Origin: Elusimicrobia bacterium GWF2_62_30
GTDB lineage: Bacteria; Elusimicrobiota; Elusimicrobia; Elusimicrobiales; UBA9959
Reading direction: 5' to 3'
Length of the DNA stretch: 62,263 nucleotides
Assembly (NCBI GenBank): GCA_001799995.1
Contig: MGUK01000023.1
Coordinates: 1 to 62,263 of the forward strand
The position numbers and the translations under genes are program-made. This document shows positions 27,111-36,274 of the stretch, piece after piece. The notes beneath the pieces were generated by a model, which worked only from the letters and a program-made list of their open reading frames with translations, had not been told where the DNA came from and ran no database searches. Every line of letters begins with the position of its first letter. The first letter of the stretch is position 1.

Positions 27111-27650
27111 ATGCTGCGACGATTCATCCTGAAACTCTCCGACAGGCGCCTGCGCGAGGCCTTGGCCGCCGTGGAAGACTGCGGCCTCGGCCTGGGCGAC
27201 CTGGCCCTGGCGCCGGGCGGCTCGGCCGCCTTCTTCAAACCGGTCAGGCAAAGGCTGCTGCGGGCCCTGGCAAAACCGCCGGGCTCCCCGGCCGGCTCGC
27301 GCGCCGCGGCCGCGGCGGAGGACTTCACCGGCAGGCTGGAGAAGTTCTTTTCCGACCTGGCCCTGCACGGCACGCTCCCGGATGACGCGTTAAGGCAGGC
27401 CCTGCTCTGCCTGCAGCGGGCGTGCGAAGAAACCCCGGCGCTGCTCTCCCTGAAAACGCGCGCCCGCGCCCTGGCCAGGATAAGCGCCCTCTCCGCCGCC
27501 GCGGCCGCGGCGCTGAGCCTCGCCCGCGGCGCGGCGGACGCCCGGCGCTCGGATTTTCCGGCAAATCTCAAATTTAGTAGTATGTATTCGGGATTGGACG
27601 CCGTTTTCGGCGCTTTTGGGCGCTGCGCGCAAGCCCTTTACCAAGCGTGA
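27111..27650 (+). CDS. Small Ala-rich helical protein, unknown function
   Basis: The 179-residue protein is almost entirely predicted alpha-helix, rich in Ala, Leu and Arg, with no signal peptide or TM segment. I recognise no domain. The C-terminus after residue 145 (NLKFSSMYSGLDAVFGAFGRCAQALYQA) is less GC-biased than the rest. ATG 27111 lies 12 bases after TATACT and lacks a clear Shine-Dalgarno. It stands between the rpsI terminator and the UshA-like gene. Confidence 0.6.
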   Translation: MLRRFILKLSDRRLREALAAVEDCGLGLGDLALAPGGSAAFFKPVRQRLLRALAKPPGSPAGSRAAAAAEDFTGRLEKFFSDLALHGTLPDDALRQALLCLQRACEETPALLSLKTRARALARISALSAAAAAALSLARGAADARRSDFPANLKFSSMYSGLDAVFGAFGRCAQALYQA

Positions 27651-27669
27651 TCCCGCACTAAGGAGCCCT

Positions 27670-29199
27670 ATGAAGACCCTGCTGTCCCTGCTGTTTTCCG
27701 TTTCCTTCTTTTCCCCGGCGGTAGCCGGAACCGTAGCCGTCTACCACACGAGCGACGTGCACGGTTGGTACTCCGCCCGCGCGGTAAAGGGCTCGACCAG
27801 AACTATCGGCGGCTTTGCCGCCCTGTCCTCGCTTCTCAAAACCGAAAAGAACCCCTACCTGCTGCTGGATTCCGGCGACATGTTCCAGGGCACCCCGGAG
27901 GGCAACTATACCAGGGGCATGGCCAGCATCGTGCTGATGAACAAGCTCGGCTACTCCGCGGCTGACGTCGGGAACCACGACTACGACTACGGCGAAGACA
28001 ATCTCAAAGTGCTGATCGCCAGCGCGGCCTTCCCCATGCTGGGCGCGAACGTATACTACAAGGATTCCGGCAAGCACGCCGACTACCTCAAACCTTATAT
28101 CATCGTCGAAAAAGGCGGAGAGCGCATCGCCATCCTCGGCATCGCCGGCAAGCACACGGCCACCTCCACGCTCCCCTCTAACGTCAAGCATCTTAACTTC
28201 GGCGACGAAGCCGCCGAGACCGCCAAGTGGATGAAAGAGATCCTGACCAAGCGGCCCGATGCGGTGGTGATCCTCGCGCACATCGGCCTCGGCTCCGGCA
28301 GCGGGCAGAAATTGGACATCTCCACCTTCGCCTTCAGCGACAGCGAGGCAGCTTACGGCACCATCCCCGTGGCCAGGGCCGCCCGCGGCGCGGCCGTAGT
28401 CCTGGGCGGGCATAATCACGCCGGGAGCCTGAAGGGCTATACGGACAAAGGTTCCAACACCCTTATCGGCGAAAGTTTCTGGGGACTGACCGACGTCACA
28501 AAAGTCAGCCTGAACTTCGACGATTCCACCGGCAAATTCAAGAGCGCGACCGCCGAGCTGATCCCGCTCTGGGTGGACAAGACCGGCGAGGACCAGGAAA
28601 TCACCGCGCTGATAAAGGATTTCAGCAGGGAGGTGGACGTAATAATGGACAAGCCCCTGGGAGAAAGCGCCGTAGACCTGGGCCACTCCAAAGACGGGCT
28701 GGACTCGCCCATCGGCAACTGGTTCACCGACGCGATGCGCCGCCAGTCCGGCACGGACATAGCTTTGCAGAACTCGGCCGGGATCCGTTCCGACATGAAG
28801 AAAGGCGTGATACGGATGCGGGACATCTACCAGGTGATGCCTTTCGAGAACACGCTGGTAAAGCTTACCATGACCGGCGACCAGATAAAGCGGCTGATCT
28901 CCGAGAATATGAGCGGCGGCAGGGCCAAGCTGCAGGTTTCGGGCATAACGGTAAGATTCAAGACCGAGCCGTTCGAACTCACGGTGGAGAAAGACGGGCG
29001 CGAGCTAAAGCCCGACGAGAAGCTGACCGTCGCCACCAACAACTACCTTACCACCGGCGGCACCGGCGGAAAAGTTTTCGGCGAGGCGGAGAAGTCGGAG
29101 GACACCATGCAGCCCATACGGGACCTGCTGGTAAAGGACATCTCCGAACGCCCCGTAAAAGAGCTGCCCGTCCCGGGCCGCCTTGTGCGCCTGGACTGA
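27670..29199 (+). CDS. Periplasmic 5'-nucleotidase / 2',3'-cyclic phosphodiesterase (UshA family)
   Basis: The 509-residue protein has a signal peptide (1-19). The two-metal phosphoesterase domain shows Asp29/His31 (HTSDVHGWYS), Asp70 (DSGDMFQGT), Asn102-His103-Asp104 (GNHDYDYG), a His in ILAHIG, and GGHNHAG. The C-terminal nucleotide-binding domain has QNSAGIRSDMKKG and MPFENTLVKLTMTG. It hydrolyses extracellular nucleotides to nucleosides. I chose ATG 27670 because of AAGGAG just before it and the signal peptide. Two degenerate relatives of periplasmic phosphatases follow directly. Confidence 0.93.
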   Translation: MKTLLSLLFSVSFFSPAVAGTVAVYHTSDVHGWYSARAVKGSTRTIGGFAALSSLLKTEKNPYLLLDSGDMFQGTPEGNYTRGMASIVLMNKLGYSAADVGNHDYDYGEDNLKVLIASAAFPMLGANVYYKDSGKHADYLKPYIIVEKGGERIAILGIAGKHTATSTLPSNVKHLNFGDEAAETAKWMKEILTKRPDAVVILAHIGLGSGSGQKLDISTFAFSDSEAAYGTIPVARAARGAAVVLGGHNHAGSLKGYTDKGSNTLIGESFWGLTDVTKVSLNFDDSTGKFKSATAELIPLWVDKTGEDQEITALIKDFSREVDVIMDKPLGESAVDLGHSKDGLDSPIGNWFTDAMRRQSGTDIALQNSAGIRSDMKKGVIRMRDIYQVMPFENTLVKLTMTGDQIKRLISENMSGGRAKLQVSGITVRFKTEPFELTVEKDGRELKPDEKLTVATNNYLTTGGTGGKVFGEAEKSEDTMQPIRDLLVKDISERPVKELPVPGRLVRLD

Positions 29200-29206
29200 C
29201 CCGACG

Positions 29207-30685
29207 ATGAGGACCGCCCAAGGGATCAGGAAGAGCCTGCTTGCCGCCCTGGCGGCGGCTTCCTTGTGCGCCTGCGCTAAGAACGACCAGGCGGTGATCT
29301 TCTCTACGGCCCGCACGCACGGCAAGATCTGGCCGCGGCGCGCCGAAGGCCCGGCAAGTCCCCAGACCGGGGGCTTCGCGGTTTTCAAGAACATCTACGC
29401 TAAGGAACAGCTGCCCAAGCTGGCGGTGGATTCCGGCGGCTGGATAGCCACCGCGCCGGAAGCTTTCCTTACCCGCGGCAAGTCCACGATAGCGTGCCTC
29501 AACGCCGTGCCGTATTCGCTCGCCGCGGCCGCGATGGAAGACCTGCTGCTGCCCCCCGCCGAACTGCAGAAGCTGGCGGGGCTCGCGCGCTTTCCCATCC
29601 TTGCCTCGAACCTGTACCTCAAATCCAACAAGAAGCCGGAAGCTTTCGCCAGCTATCAAATACTGGAAGCGGGCCGCCACAAGATAGGGTTCTTCTCCGT
29701 GATGATCCCCGACCCGGCAAAGCCGAACAAGGCGAAGAACCTGGCGAATTACCGGATAGAGAAAGAAACCTACGACGCGGAAAGGGCCATCAAAGCCCTG
29801 AAGGCCGGCGGGGCGAAGATCATCGTAATGCTTTTGAACGTGAACCCGAAAACCGCGGCGAAGCCGGAATTCTTCCGGGAATTGCTGGCCAAGCTGCCGC
29901 GCGTGGACGTCGCGATCACCGACGAACCTTCCGTCGGCAAGCCCTTCAAGGCCGGCCGCGCCTGGGTGGTGCGCGCGGGCCTGGAGATGGAGGAGGCGGC
30001 CAGGATAACCCTGGACATCGAGCCGGTCACGGGGCGCCTGTCGGACCTCGCCTGGAAGGCCCTGCCGCTTTCCGTCGAGGAGCACGGGCAGGCGCAGGAC
30101 ATGATGAAGCTCGTGGAATCGTACCGCGCGGCCGCCAGCGCCCATTTCTCAAAACGCATCGGCTTCCTCAACGACAGCGTCCCTTTCATGGAGAACGGCT
30201 ACTCCCCCTCCGCGGAATTCGCGGCGGACTGCATAAGGACCTGGGCGAAAGCCAACGCCGCGATAGTGCCCGTTTCAGAGCCGGCCGCGGGTTTTTCCAG
30301 CGGCACCGTGACCATTGGCGACCTTTACGGCGCTTTTCCGCTCGATTCCAGCGTGGTTTTCGTAAAGATCCGCGGGGACGACCTGGAGGGCGCGGTAGCC
30401 GGCATGCAGCCCTCCGAGATAAGCGTTTCCGGTCTCAAGCTTTTCCTGAAGGACGGCGCGCTTGAGCATCTTGAAACGGACGCGGGGGCGGTCGTCCCGG
30501 GCAAGGTGTACCACCTGGCGGTGCCGGATTCGCTGGTGAACGGGCGCGAGCACGCCGTGCTTTCCAACGCGATGGAGTTCGCCAACTCCAAGCGCTACCT
30601 GCGCGAAATAGTCGGCTGGTGCTTTTCCCGCAAGAAGATCCTTTCCCGTCCGGCCGGCGGCCGGGTGGTCAGGAGCGGCCAATAA
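29207..30685 (+). CDS. Lipoprotein pseudo-enzyme of the UshA family (catalytic residues lost)
   Basis: The 492-residue protein has a lipobox near ASLCAC, so it is probably lipid-anchored. It aligns along its length with the preceding UshA-like protein, but the metal ligands are gone. HTSDVHG reads STARTHG, DSGD reads DSGG, GNHDYDYG reads AAAAMEDLL, ILAHIG reads MLLNVNP, and GGHNHAG is replaced by ITDEPSVG. The C-terminal domain keeps the fold (TIGDLYGAFPLDSSVVFVKIRGDDL) but lacks the NSAGIR block. The open frame is intact, so this looks like a maintained non-enzymatic paralogue rather than a pseudogene. It starts 7 bases after the UshA stop. Confidence 0.85.
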   Translation: MRTAQGIRKSLLAALAAASLCACAKNDQAVIFSTARTHGKIWPRRAEGPASPQTGGFAVFKNIYAKEQLPKLAVDSGGWIATAPEAFLTRGKSTIACLNAVPYSLAAAAMEDLLLPPAELQKLAGLARFPILASNLYLKSNKKPEAFASYQILEAGRHKIGFFSVMIPDPAKPNKAKNLANYRIEKETYDAERAIKALKAGGAKIIVMLLNVNPKTAAKPEFFRELLAKLPRVDVAITDEPSVGKPFKAGRAWVVRAGLEMEEAARITLDIEPVTGRLSDLAWKALPLSVEEHGQAQDMMKLVESYRAAASAHFSKRIGFLNDSVPFMENGYSPSAEFAADCIRTWAKANAAIVPVSEPAAGFSSGTVTIGDLYGAFPLDSSVVFVKIRGDDLEGAVAGMQPSEISVSGLKLFLKDGALEHLETDAGAVVPGKVYHLAVPDSLVNGREHAVLSNAMEFANSKRYLREIVGWCFSRKKILSRPAGGRVVRSGQ

Positions 30686-30687
30686 TC

Positions 30688-31275
30688 ATGTTCCAGGCCC
30701 TGGCTGATTTTTTCACGAAATGGTTCTCCAGGCTAAAAGCCTTCTGCATGCTGGCCGGAGCCTGGGGCTTTATCTTCAGCGTTAACTCCCTGATAGGCTT
30801 CCAGGCCGGGTTCGAATACGACGACGGCCTGTCCTATTCCACCCCGGCTTTCCAGGCCGCGCAGAAGGAGTCCCTGGAAGCCGGCACCCCCGACTACTGG
30901 AACGCCGTCAACCGCGCCTATCCCTTCGAGCGGCTCAAGCCGGTGCCCTGGCTGTCGGCCTGGGCGCTCAAGGCAGCCGGGATCCGGATAGCGCTGTTCT
31001 GCGACCGCGGCCCGGAGGGTGCCGACAGCCTCGAAGCCTCCTGGCGCCGCCTGTCCGCCGATTTCCATTTCACCGCCGACGAGAACGCCAAATACGCCAT
31101 CCTCGAGAAGAAACGCTTCATCCTTTACGCCGGCGCCTCGGACTCCGGGATCATACAGGCGCGCAAGGCGGGGGTGTTCCCGCTGCGCCTGCAGAAAAGT
31201 TCCAGGTCTGAGCTGAAGTTCGACTACAACCCGGGAAAGTTCGGCGAACGCCGCCTCCCCCTTTCCCGGTTCTGA
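30688..31275 (+). CDS. AphA-like (class B acid phosphatase) protein with altered catalytic site
   Basis: The 195-residue protein has a hydrophobic N-terminal segment (18-38) that may be a signal or anchor. It resembles class B acid phosphatases: FEYDDGLSYSTPAF (42-55) aligns with FDIDDTVLFSSPGF, and YAGASDSGIIQARKAG near 147-162 with YGDSDNDITAARDVG. The nucleophile Asp is Glu43, the motif Thr is Gly47, and the motif IV Asp residues are Ala and Gly. Phosphatase activity is therefore doubtful. AGGAG lies 12 bases before the ATG. It is the third gene in a row related to periplasmic nucleotide phosphatases. Confidence 0.75.
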   Translation: MFQALADFFTKWFSRLKAFCMLAGAWGFIFSVNSLIGFQAGFEYDDGLSYSTPAFQAAQKESLEAGTPDYWNAVNRAYPFERLKPVPWLSAWALKAAGIRIALFCDRGPEGADSLEASWRRLSADFHFTADENAKYAILEKKRFILYAGASDSGIIQARKAGVFPLRLQKSSRSELKFDYNPGKFGERRLPLSRF

Positions 31276-31286
31276 CCCGCCCCCCA

Positions 31287-31314
31287 TTGCCCTGCGCCCT
31301 ATATAAAATATAAA
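31287..31314 (+). promoter_or_regulatory. Promoter of the HIT gene (predicted leaderless)
   Basis: TTGCCC (31287-31292), 16 bases and TATAAA (31309-31314) are followed 9 bases later by ATG 31324. The expected leader is about 3 nt. The segment between the -10 and the ATG has no Shine-Dalgarno. Confidence 0.6.
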
Positions 31315-31323
31315 ATATAGCCA

Positions 31324-31665
31324 ATGGCGGATTGTATCTTCTGTAAAATAGCGTCCGGAGAGACCAAAGCCAGGATAATTTGCGAGGACGACGACACGGT
31401 GGCGTTCCTGGACCTGAATCCGCAGGCGCCCACGCATGTTCTTATCATCCCCCGCCGCCACATAGACCGGCTTTCCGACGCTAGCGAGGGCGACGCCGCG
31501 CTGCTGGGCAAGCTGCAGCTCACCGCGGCGCGCATAGCGCGGGACCTCAGCGTGGAGAAAGCTTTCCGCCTTGTGACCAACAACGGCAAAGGCGCGGGGC
31601 AGTCGGTGGACCACCTGCATTACCACCTGCTCGCCGGCAGGAAAATGCTGTGGCCCCCGGGCTGA
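31324..31665 (+). CDS. HIT family nucleotide-binding hydrolase (HinT-like)
   Basis: The 113-residue protein has the Hint pattern: CIFCKIASGE at the start, HVLIIPRRHIDRLSD, and the catalytic histidine triad DHLHYHLLAGR near the end. Hint enzymes hydrolyse adenosine phosphoramidates. The two early Cys residues may bind zinc in part. It stands alone upstream of the rpsU operon. Confidence 0.94.
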   Translation: MADCIFCKIASGETKARIICEDDDTVAFLDLNPQAPTHVLIIPRRHIDRLSDASEGDAALLGKLQLTAARIARDLSVEKAFRLVTNNGKGAGQSVDHLHYHLLAGRKMLWPPG

Positions 31666-31717
31666 GAAGTACGAACTATTTTTAGTCAGGTTTTATACCG
31701 AAAAGGTGGTGATTAGC

Positions 31718-31909
31718 GTGGTATTTGTCAAAGTACGTGACGATGAATCGATAGAGGAAGCCCTGCGCCGCTTCAAGCATGATTGCGAGCGCAACGGCGT
31801 ACTCAAAGAGATCAAACGCCGTGAGTTCTATCTGCCCCCCAGCCTTAAACGCAAGATTAAGTCTCAGGAGGCCCGGCGCAAGGTCCGCAAAGGCAGGAGA
31901 GGGTATTAA
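31718..31909 (+). CDS. rpsU: 30S ribosomal protein S21
   Basis: The 63-residue protein has the S21 pattern VKVRDDESIEEALRRFKHDCERNGVL and a basic C-terminal tail. I chose GTG 31718 because AAGGTGGTGATT, almost a perfect complement of the 16S 3' end, lies just before it and the N-terminus then fits the family. The upstream GTG at 31706 is inside that Shine-Dalgarno. It is the first gene of the macromolecular synthesis operon. Confidence 0.95.
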   Translation: MVFVKVRDDESIEEALRRFKHDCERNGVLKEIKRREFYLPPSLKRKIKSQEARRKVRKGRRGY

Positions 31910-31927
31910 TCCCCTTTCCCCTTGACG

Positions 31928-31968
31928 GCCGCGCGGGCTACGGCCCGCGCGGCTTTTACCTTTTTTTC
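31928..31968 (+). terminator. Terminator/attenuator between rpsU and dnaG
   Basis: A perfect 11-bp stem GCCGCGCGGGC/GCCCGCGCGGC (31928-31938 and 31943-31953) with a TACG tetraloop is followed by TTTTACC and a run of seven T. It lies 19 bases after the rpsU stop and 35 bases before dnaG. Partial readthrough would keep S21 output above primase and sigma, as in the E. coli operon. Confidence 0.85.
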
Positions 31969-31987
31969 AGGCGGCTCAGTTCCCCAC

Positions 31988-33724
31988 ATGAGTTCATCCC
32001 CTGTAATAGAAGCCATACGCGAGAAACTGGACATCGTCGATGTCGTCAGGGAGTACGTGCCCGCCCTTAAGAAGGCCGGCCGCAACCACAAGGCTCCCTG
32101 CCCGTTCCACAACGAGAAGACCCCCTCCTTCACCGTCAGCCCCGACAAGCAGATCTTCTATTGCTTCGGCTGCAACGAGGGCGGCGACATGTTCACTTTC
32201 GTGATGAAGATAGAGGGGCTGACCTTCCCCGAAGCGGCCAGAAAGCTGGCCCTGAAGGCCGGCGTGGAATACGGCGAGGAGCGCTCCCACGCGATGACCG
32301 AAGCGGACAGGGAGCGGCTGGAGCTGAAGAAGCTCCTGACCGCAGCGGCCGAATTTTACCACAAACAGCTTTTTTCAGAGGCGGGCGAAAAAGCCCGGCT
32401 CTACCTGGGCGAGCGCAGGCTCAACAAGGCTACCGTCGAGCGCTTCGGGCTCGGCTGGGCGCCCCACGGCGGCAGCGCGCTGATAGACGAGATGAAAGCG
32501 AAGGGCTGGAGCCGCGACCTGGCGCAGAAGGCCGGCCTGATCTCGGAGCGCGAGGGCGGCCTGGTGGTGGACACCTTCCGCGGCCGCATCATCTTCCCGA
32601 TCCGCAACCAGGCCGGCGAGACGGTGGCTTTCGGCGGGCGCGTGCTGGACCCCGAGGCGCAGCCCAAATACCTGAACTCCCCGGAAACCATACTTTTCTC
32701 CAAGCGCCGGACGCTCTACGGCATCCACGCGGCCCTGCCGCAGATCCGCAAGACCGGCAAGCTGCTGCTGCTGGAAGGCTACATGGACGTGATAGGCGCC
32801 CACCAGCACGGCGTGGACTGGGCCGTGGCCCCGCTGGGCACCGCGCTCACCAGCGAGCACGCCGGCTTCATCGGCCGCTACGCCAAGAACACGGTGGTGA
32901 TGTTCGACGACGACCGCGCGGGCATCCAGGCCTCCGTCAGGGCCGCCGAGATCTTCATGGAAGCCGGGATGTACGTGCGCCTGGCCAACCTCGGCACCGG
33001 GCAGGACCCGGACGAGTTCCTTAACGAGTACGGCAGGGACGCGTTCGAAGTTAAGCTGGAACAGGCCTCTGACCCCCTGGAATTCCGCGTCAACCTTTTT
33101 TTCAAGAACAGGACCACTCCCCCCGGCTCACAGGAAAAGGCGCAGGCCATCGCCCTGCTGCTGGAGACGGTTTCGAAGCAACCCGACGAGATCCTCAAGA
33201 GCGAATGGGTGAAGACCATCGCCTCGCGCTTCGGCGTGCAGGAGGATTCGGTGCTCAAGCAGCTGAAAAAAGCGCCCGAGGTCCGCGAGAACAAAGGGCG
33301 CACGGCGGCCGCGGCCCCCAAGGAGATACCGGCGCTGGAACGCGGCATCATCCAGCTGCTGCTGCGGGACCCTTCGTTCCTGGAAAAGGCCTCGCTCCTG
33401 GCCCCGGAAGATTTTTCAAGCCCCCTGGCGCGGGAGCTGTTCGCGGCGCTGCTGGTCCTGGACCCGGCGGCGCGCCCGAAGGCCGCCTCGGCGCTGGCCG
33501 CGCAGTTCCCGGAGAGCGCGTCCCTGATAATGGGGCTGGCGGTGGCGGATATCGGCGAAGGCGGGGACGCGCAGAACGCGGTCCGCGCCGTCCGGATGCT
33601 GAAACGCAAAGCTTCGGAACGGCGCATCAAAGAACTGAAGGGCGCGGCGTCCATGACGCCGCAGCAGCTGGAGGAATACAGCCGGCTCATGGCCGAGCTG
33701 AAATCCCTGGCGAAAGATCTATAA
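31988..33724 (+). CDS. dnaG: DNA primase
   Basis: The 578-residue replication primase has a CHC2 zinc finger C-P-F-H...F-Y-C-F-G-C (about 36-60), a catalytic core with the TOPRIM motifs LLEGYMDV and MFDDDRAG, and a helical C-terminal DnaB-binding domain (about 440-578). I chose ATG 31988 (MSSSPVIEAIREKLDIVDVV), which matches the family start. The longer open frame reads through the rpsU terminator. No strong Shine-Dalgarno is visible; AGGCGG lies 16 bases upstream. Confidence 0.96.
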   Translation: MSSSPVIEAIREKLDIVDVVREYVPALKKAGRNHKAPCPFHNEKTPSFTVSPDKQIFYCFGCNEGGDMFTFVMKIEGLTFPEAARKLALKAGVEYGEERSHAMTEADRERLELKKLLTAAAEFYHKQLFSEAGEKARLYLGERRLNKATVERFGLGWAPHGGSALIDEMKAKGWSRDLAQKAGLISEREGGLVVDTFRGRIIFPIRNQAGETVAFGGRVLDPEAQPKYLNSPETILFSKRRTLYGIHAALPQIRKTGKLLLLEGYMDVIGAHQHGVDWAVAPLGTALTSEHAGFIGRYAKNTVVMFDDDRAGIQASVRAAEIFMEAGMYVRLANLGTGQDPDEFLNEYGRDAFEVKLEQASDPLEFRVNLFFKNRTTPPGSQEKAQAIALLLETVSKQPDEILKSEWVKTIASRFGVQEDSVLKQLKKAPEVRENKGRTAAAAPKEIPALERGIIQLLLRDPSFLEKASLLAPEDFSSPLARELFAALLVLDPAARPKAASALAAQFPESASLIMGLAVADIGEGGDAQNAVRAVRMLKRKASERRIKELKGAASMTPQQLEEYSRLMAELKSLAKDL

Positions 33725-33748
33725 AGTTACGAGCGAGCAGGAGATAAT

Positions 33749-35458
33749 ATGGCGCAGCCTAAAAAAGCTTTAAGGGACCTGGTGGAACTCGGCAAGGAGC
33801 ACGGGTACGTCACCCTGGAGGAGATGAACCGTTCCCTGACGAACGCGTCCATGTCCAGCGAGGAAATAGACACCCTGATGGGCACCCTCGAAGACCTCGG
33901 CATCGACGTGGTCGACCGCAAGAAATACAAGCTGGTCGCGGCCGCCGAGCGCGAGGCCTACACCGAGGAATGGAGCGCCACCCCCGACGTCTCCAACTCC
34001 ATCCGCATGTACCTGTCCGAAATGGGCAAGGTGCCGCTCTTGACCCGCGACGAGGAAATAACCCTGGCCCGCAACATCCGCGAGCGCGAGCGCGAACTGC
34101 GCATGCTGGTGCTGGAATCCCCCATCACGATGCGCGAGATCCGCAGCTGGGAAATGCTCATCGAGCAGGACGAGATGACCACGAAGGAGCTGATGCCCCG
34201 CGGCCGCAAGTCCAACCAGGAGCTCTCCGCGATGAAGCGCAAGATGAAGAACATCGCGCACCTCATCACCCGCACGGAAAAAGAGATCATGAAGCTGGAG
34301 GAGAGCGCCAAGAAGCCCTCCCTCTCCAACGAGATGCGCAAGAAGATCGGCTCCGTCATCGACAAGAAGCGCAAGGACATCGTCAAGAACATCATCAACC
34401 TGAACCTGAACCAGGAGAAGATCAAGCGCCTCACCAACAAGATCAAGAACCTGGCGCACAAGATCTTCGAATACCGGCTGGAGCTCAGCAAGTACGAGAA
34501 GGTTTACGGCGACCTGGTTAAGCTCAAAGAAGACCACGAGCTGGTCGGCCGCGGCCGCATGAAGCCCGGCGCCTTCAAGTCCAAGTGGGGCTACAACACC
34601 ACCGAGGTGGAAGCCGCGCTGGTGAACATCGCCGCGGTGAAAGAGCGGGAGCACCACCTGGTGCGCACGCTGCCCATAAACCCCGACGATTTCCTGGCCC
34701 TCAACGACAAGATCACCTTCCTGGAGGACCAGATCCTGCAGGACAAGCTCAAGCTCATCAAGGCCAACCTCCGCCTGGTCGTGTCCATCGCCAAGAAGCA
34801 CGTGAACTCCAACCTGGAGCTGTCCGACCTGATCCAGGAAGGCGGCCTGGGCCTGATGAAGGCCGTGGAGAAGTTCGAATACAAGCGCGGCTTCAAGTTC
34901 TCCACCTACGCCACCTGGTGGATCCGCCAGTCGATCAACCGCGCCATCGCCGACCAGGCCCGCACTATCCGCATCCCGGTGCACATGAAGGAACTGGTGT
35001 CGAAGCTGATGAAGGTGACGCGCAAGTACCGCCAGGAGTTCGGCCGCGACCCGCTCATCGAAGAGTATTCCAAGCACATGCACATCTCCATGGACAAGGT
35101 GAAGAACGCCATGAAGATCATGCAGGACCCGATCTCGCTGTCCACGCCCATCGGCGAGGACGAGGATTCCCACCTCGAGGACTTCATCGAGGATAAGGGC
35201 GGCATCCCGCCGTCGAACTCGGCGCTGGACCTGCTGCGCCGCCGCGAGGTCACGAAGATCCTCGACACCCTCACCGACCGCGAGGCCAAGATCATCAAGC
35301 TGCGCTTCGGCATCGAGACCGGCTACCCGCGCACGCTCGAGGAAGTGGGCAAGATCTTCCGCGTCACGCGCGAGCGCGTGCGCCAGATAGAGGCCAAGGC
35401 CATCCGCAAGCTCCGCCACCCGTCGCGCAGCAAGATGCTGCGGGACTACATAGACTGA
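33749..35458 (+). CDS. rpoD: Primary RNA polymerase sigma factor (sigma-70)
   Basis: The 569-residue protein has region 1.1 (about 5-70), region 1.2, a non-conserved insert of about 200 residues rich in Lys and Glu, regions 2.1-2.4 ([41 protein letters not shown]), region 3, and region 4.2 ([30 protein letters not shown]). The region 2.4 and 4.2 helices are standard, in keeping with the near-consensus -35/-10 promoters in this window. A strong AGGAG precedes ATG 33749. It completes the rpsU-dnaG-rpoD operon. Confidence 0.97.
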   Translation: MAQPKKALRDLVELGKEHGYVTLEEMNRSLTNASMSSEEIDTLMGTLEDLGIDVVDRKKYKLVAAAEREAYTEEWSATPDVSNSIRMYLSEMGKVPLLTRDEEITLARNIRERERELRMLVLESPITMREIRSWEMLIEQDEMTTKELMPRGRKSNQELSAMKRKMKNIAHLITRTEKEIMKLEESAKKPSLSNEMRKKIGSVIDKKRKDIVKNIINLNLNQEKIKRLTNKIKNLAHKIFEYRLELSKYEKVYGDLVKLKEDHELVGRGRMKPGAFKSKWGYNTTEVEAALVNIAAVKEREHHLVRTLPINPDDFLALNDKITFLEDQILQDKLKLIKANLRLVVSIAKKHVNSNLELSDLIQEGGLGLMKAVEKFEYKRGFKFSTYATWWIRQSINRAIADQARTIRIPVHMKELVSKLMKVTRKYRQEFGRDPLIEEYSKHMHISMDKVKNAMKIMQDPISLSTPIGEDEDSHLEDFIEDKGGIPPSNSALDLLRRREVTKILDTLTDREAKIIKLRFGIETGYPRTLEEVGKIFRVTRERVRQIEAKAIRKLRHPSRSKMLRDYID

Positions 35459-35485
35459 CGCCCGCCAGCGCGGGGACGTAAAAAA

Positions 35486-35518
35486 GCCGGCGGCAATTAA
35501 ATGCCGCCGGCTTCTTTT
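35486..35518. terminator. Bidirectional terminator after rpoD
   Basis: A 10-bp stem GCCGGCGGCA/TGCCGCCGGC (35486-35495 and 35502-35511) around ATTAAA is flanked by six A on the left and TTCTTTT on the right. It can end the rpoD transcript and, on the other strand, the transcript of the convergent gene at 35536-36222. Confidence 0.9.
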
Positions 35519-35535
35519 GCGCCCCCCGGCGCGCC

Positions 35536-36222
35536 CTATTTCTCTTCTTTAGCTTCGGTGAAAAGGCCCTTTATGATATCGTGGGCGATGTCCTTGGCGC
35601 CCAGGCCCACCGCTATCGCGAAAGCTAGCCCTAGCGAGGCCAGCAGGATATTTATGCCGCCGATGATCATCTTCATCTTGATGCCGAGCTGCTCGATGGC
35701 GGCTATCAGCGTGAAGACGACCACGACGAAATGCACTATCTTGGAGAGGGAGCGCCCGCCCTTGAGGTTGTTGGCCGAGGCCGCGTTCAGCACGATGTCG
35801 GCCAGGAACCTGGCGAAGAGCAGGCCGCCGAAGCCGATGAAGATGGCGGACACCATGCGCGGGAGGAACCCCGCGATGAACTTCTCGAGCATGGCGGAGA
35901 TGACCGTAAGGTTGAGGATGTTCGCCGCCGTGACCAGGAAGACCAGCAGCAGCGACCAGTAGACCATGAAGGAAAAGATATGGGACGGGGACTTGCCGAA
36001 GCCGAAGCGGGTCAGGATCTCGTTTATCCCCACGCGGCTGGTATAGGCGTCCAGGTTGATCTTGCGGAGGAACTGCTCCAGCAGCGAACTGAGCACCCGC
36101 GCCAGGAACAGGCCCACGAGGATGAAGATGAACGCCGCCAGCAGGTTCGGCGCGTACTTTTCGAAAAGATGCCAGATATTCAGTATCGGCTGCATGAAGA
36201 GGTCCGCGATGTCTTTTAACAT
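35536..36222 (-). CDS. Small conserved TM-helix (MscS-related, CmpX-like) membrane protein
   Basis: The 228-residue protein has about five TM segments (24-46, 84-105, 117-140, 160-180, 187-210) with the repeated TM_helix pattern: FIFILVGLFLARVLSSLLEQFLRK, and GLAFAIAVGLGAKDIAHDIIKG near the C-terminus, like the MscS pore helix. It lacks the MscS beta and alpha-beta cytoplasmic domains, so it may be a minimal mechanosensitive channel or CmpX-like protein. GGAGGAT precedes the ATG. It is convergent with rpoD. Confidence 0.85.
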   Translation of the reverse strand: MLKDIADLFMQPILNIWHLFEKYAPNLLAAFIFILVGLFLARVLSSLLEQFLRKINLDAYTSRVGINEILTRFGFGKSPSHIFSFMVYWSLLLVFLVTAANILNLTVISAMLEKFIAGFLPRMVSAIFIGFGGLLFARFLADIVLNAASANNLKGGRSLSKIVHFVVVVFTLIAAIEQLGIKMKMIIGGINILLASLGLAFAIAVGLGAKDIAHDIIKGLFTEAKEEK

Positions 36223-36274
36223 TTTATCCTCCGGAAGTACCGCATGGGTATTTTATGATTTATCTTCGGGACAA

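Noticed and set aside
33770..35419. 549-residue minus-strand open frame over rpoD
   Set aside because: It is the complement of a clear sigma-70 gene, with low-complexity Leu/Val/His/Asp composition. No start signal is visible.
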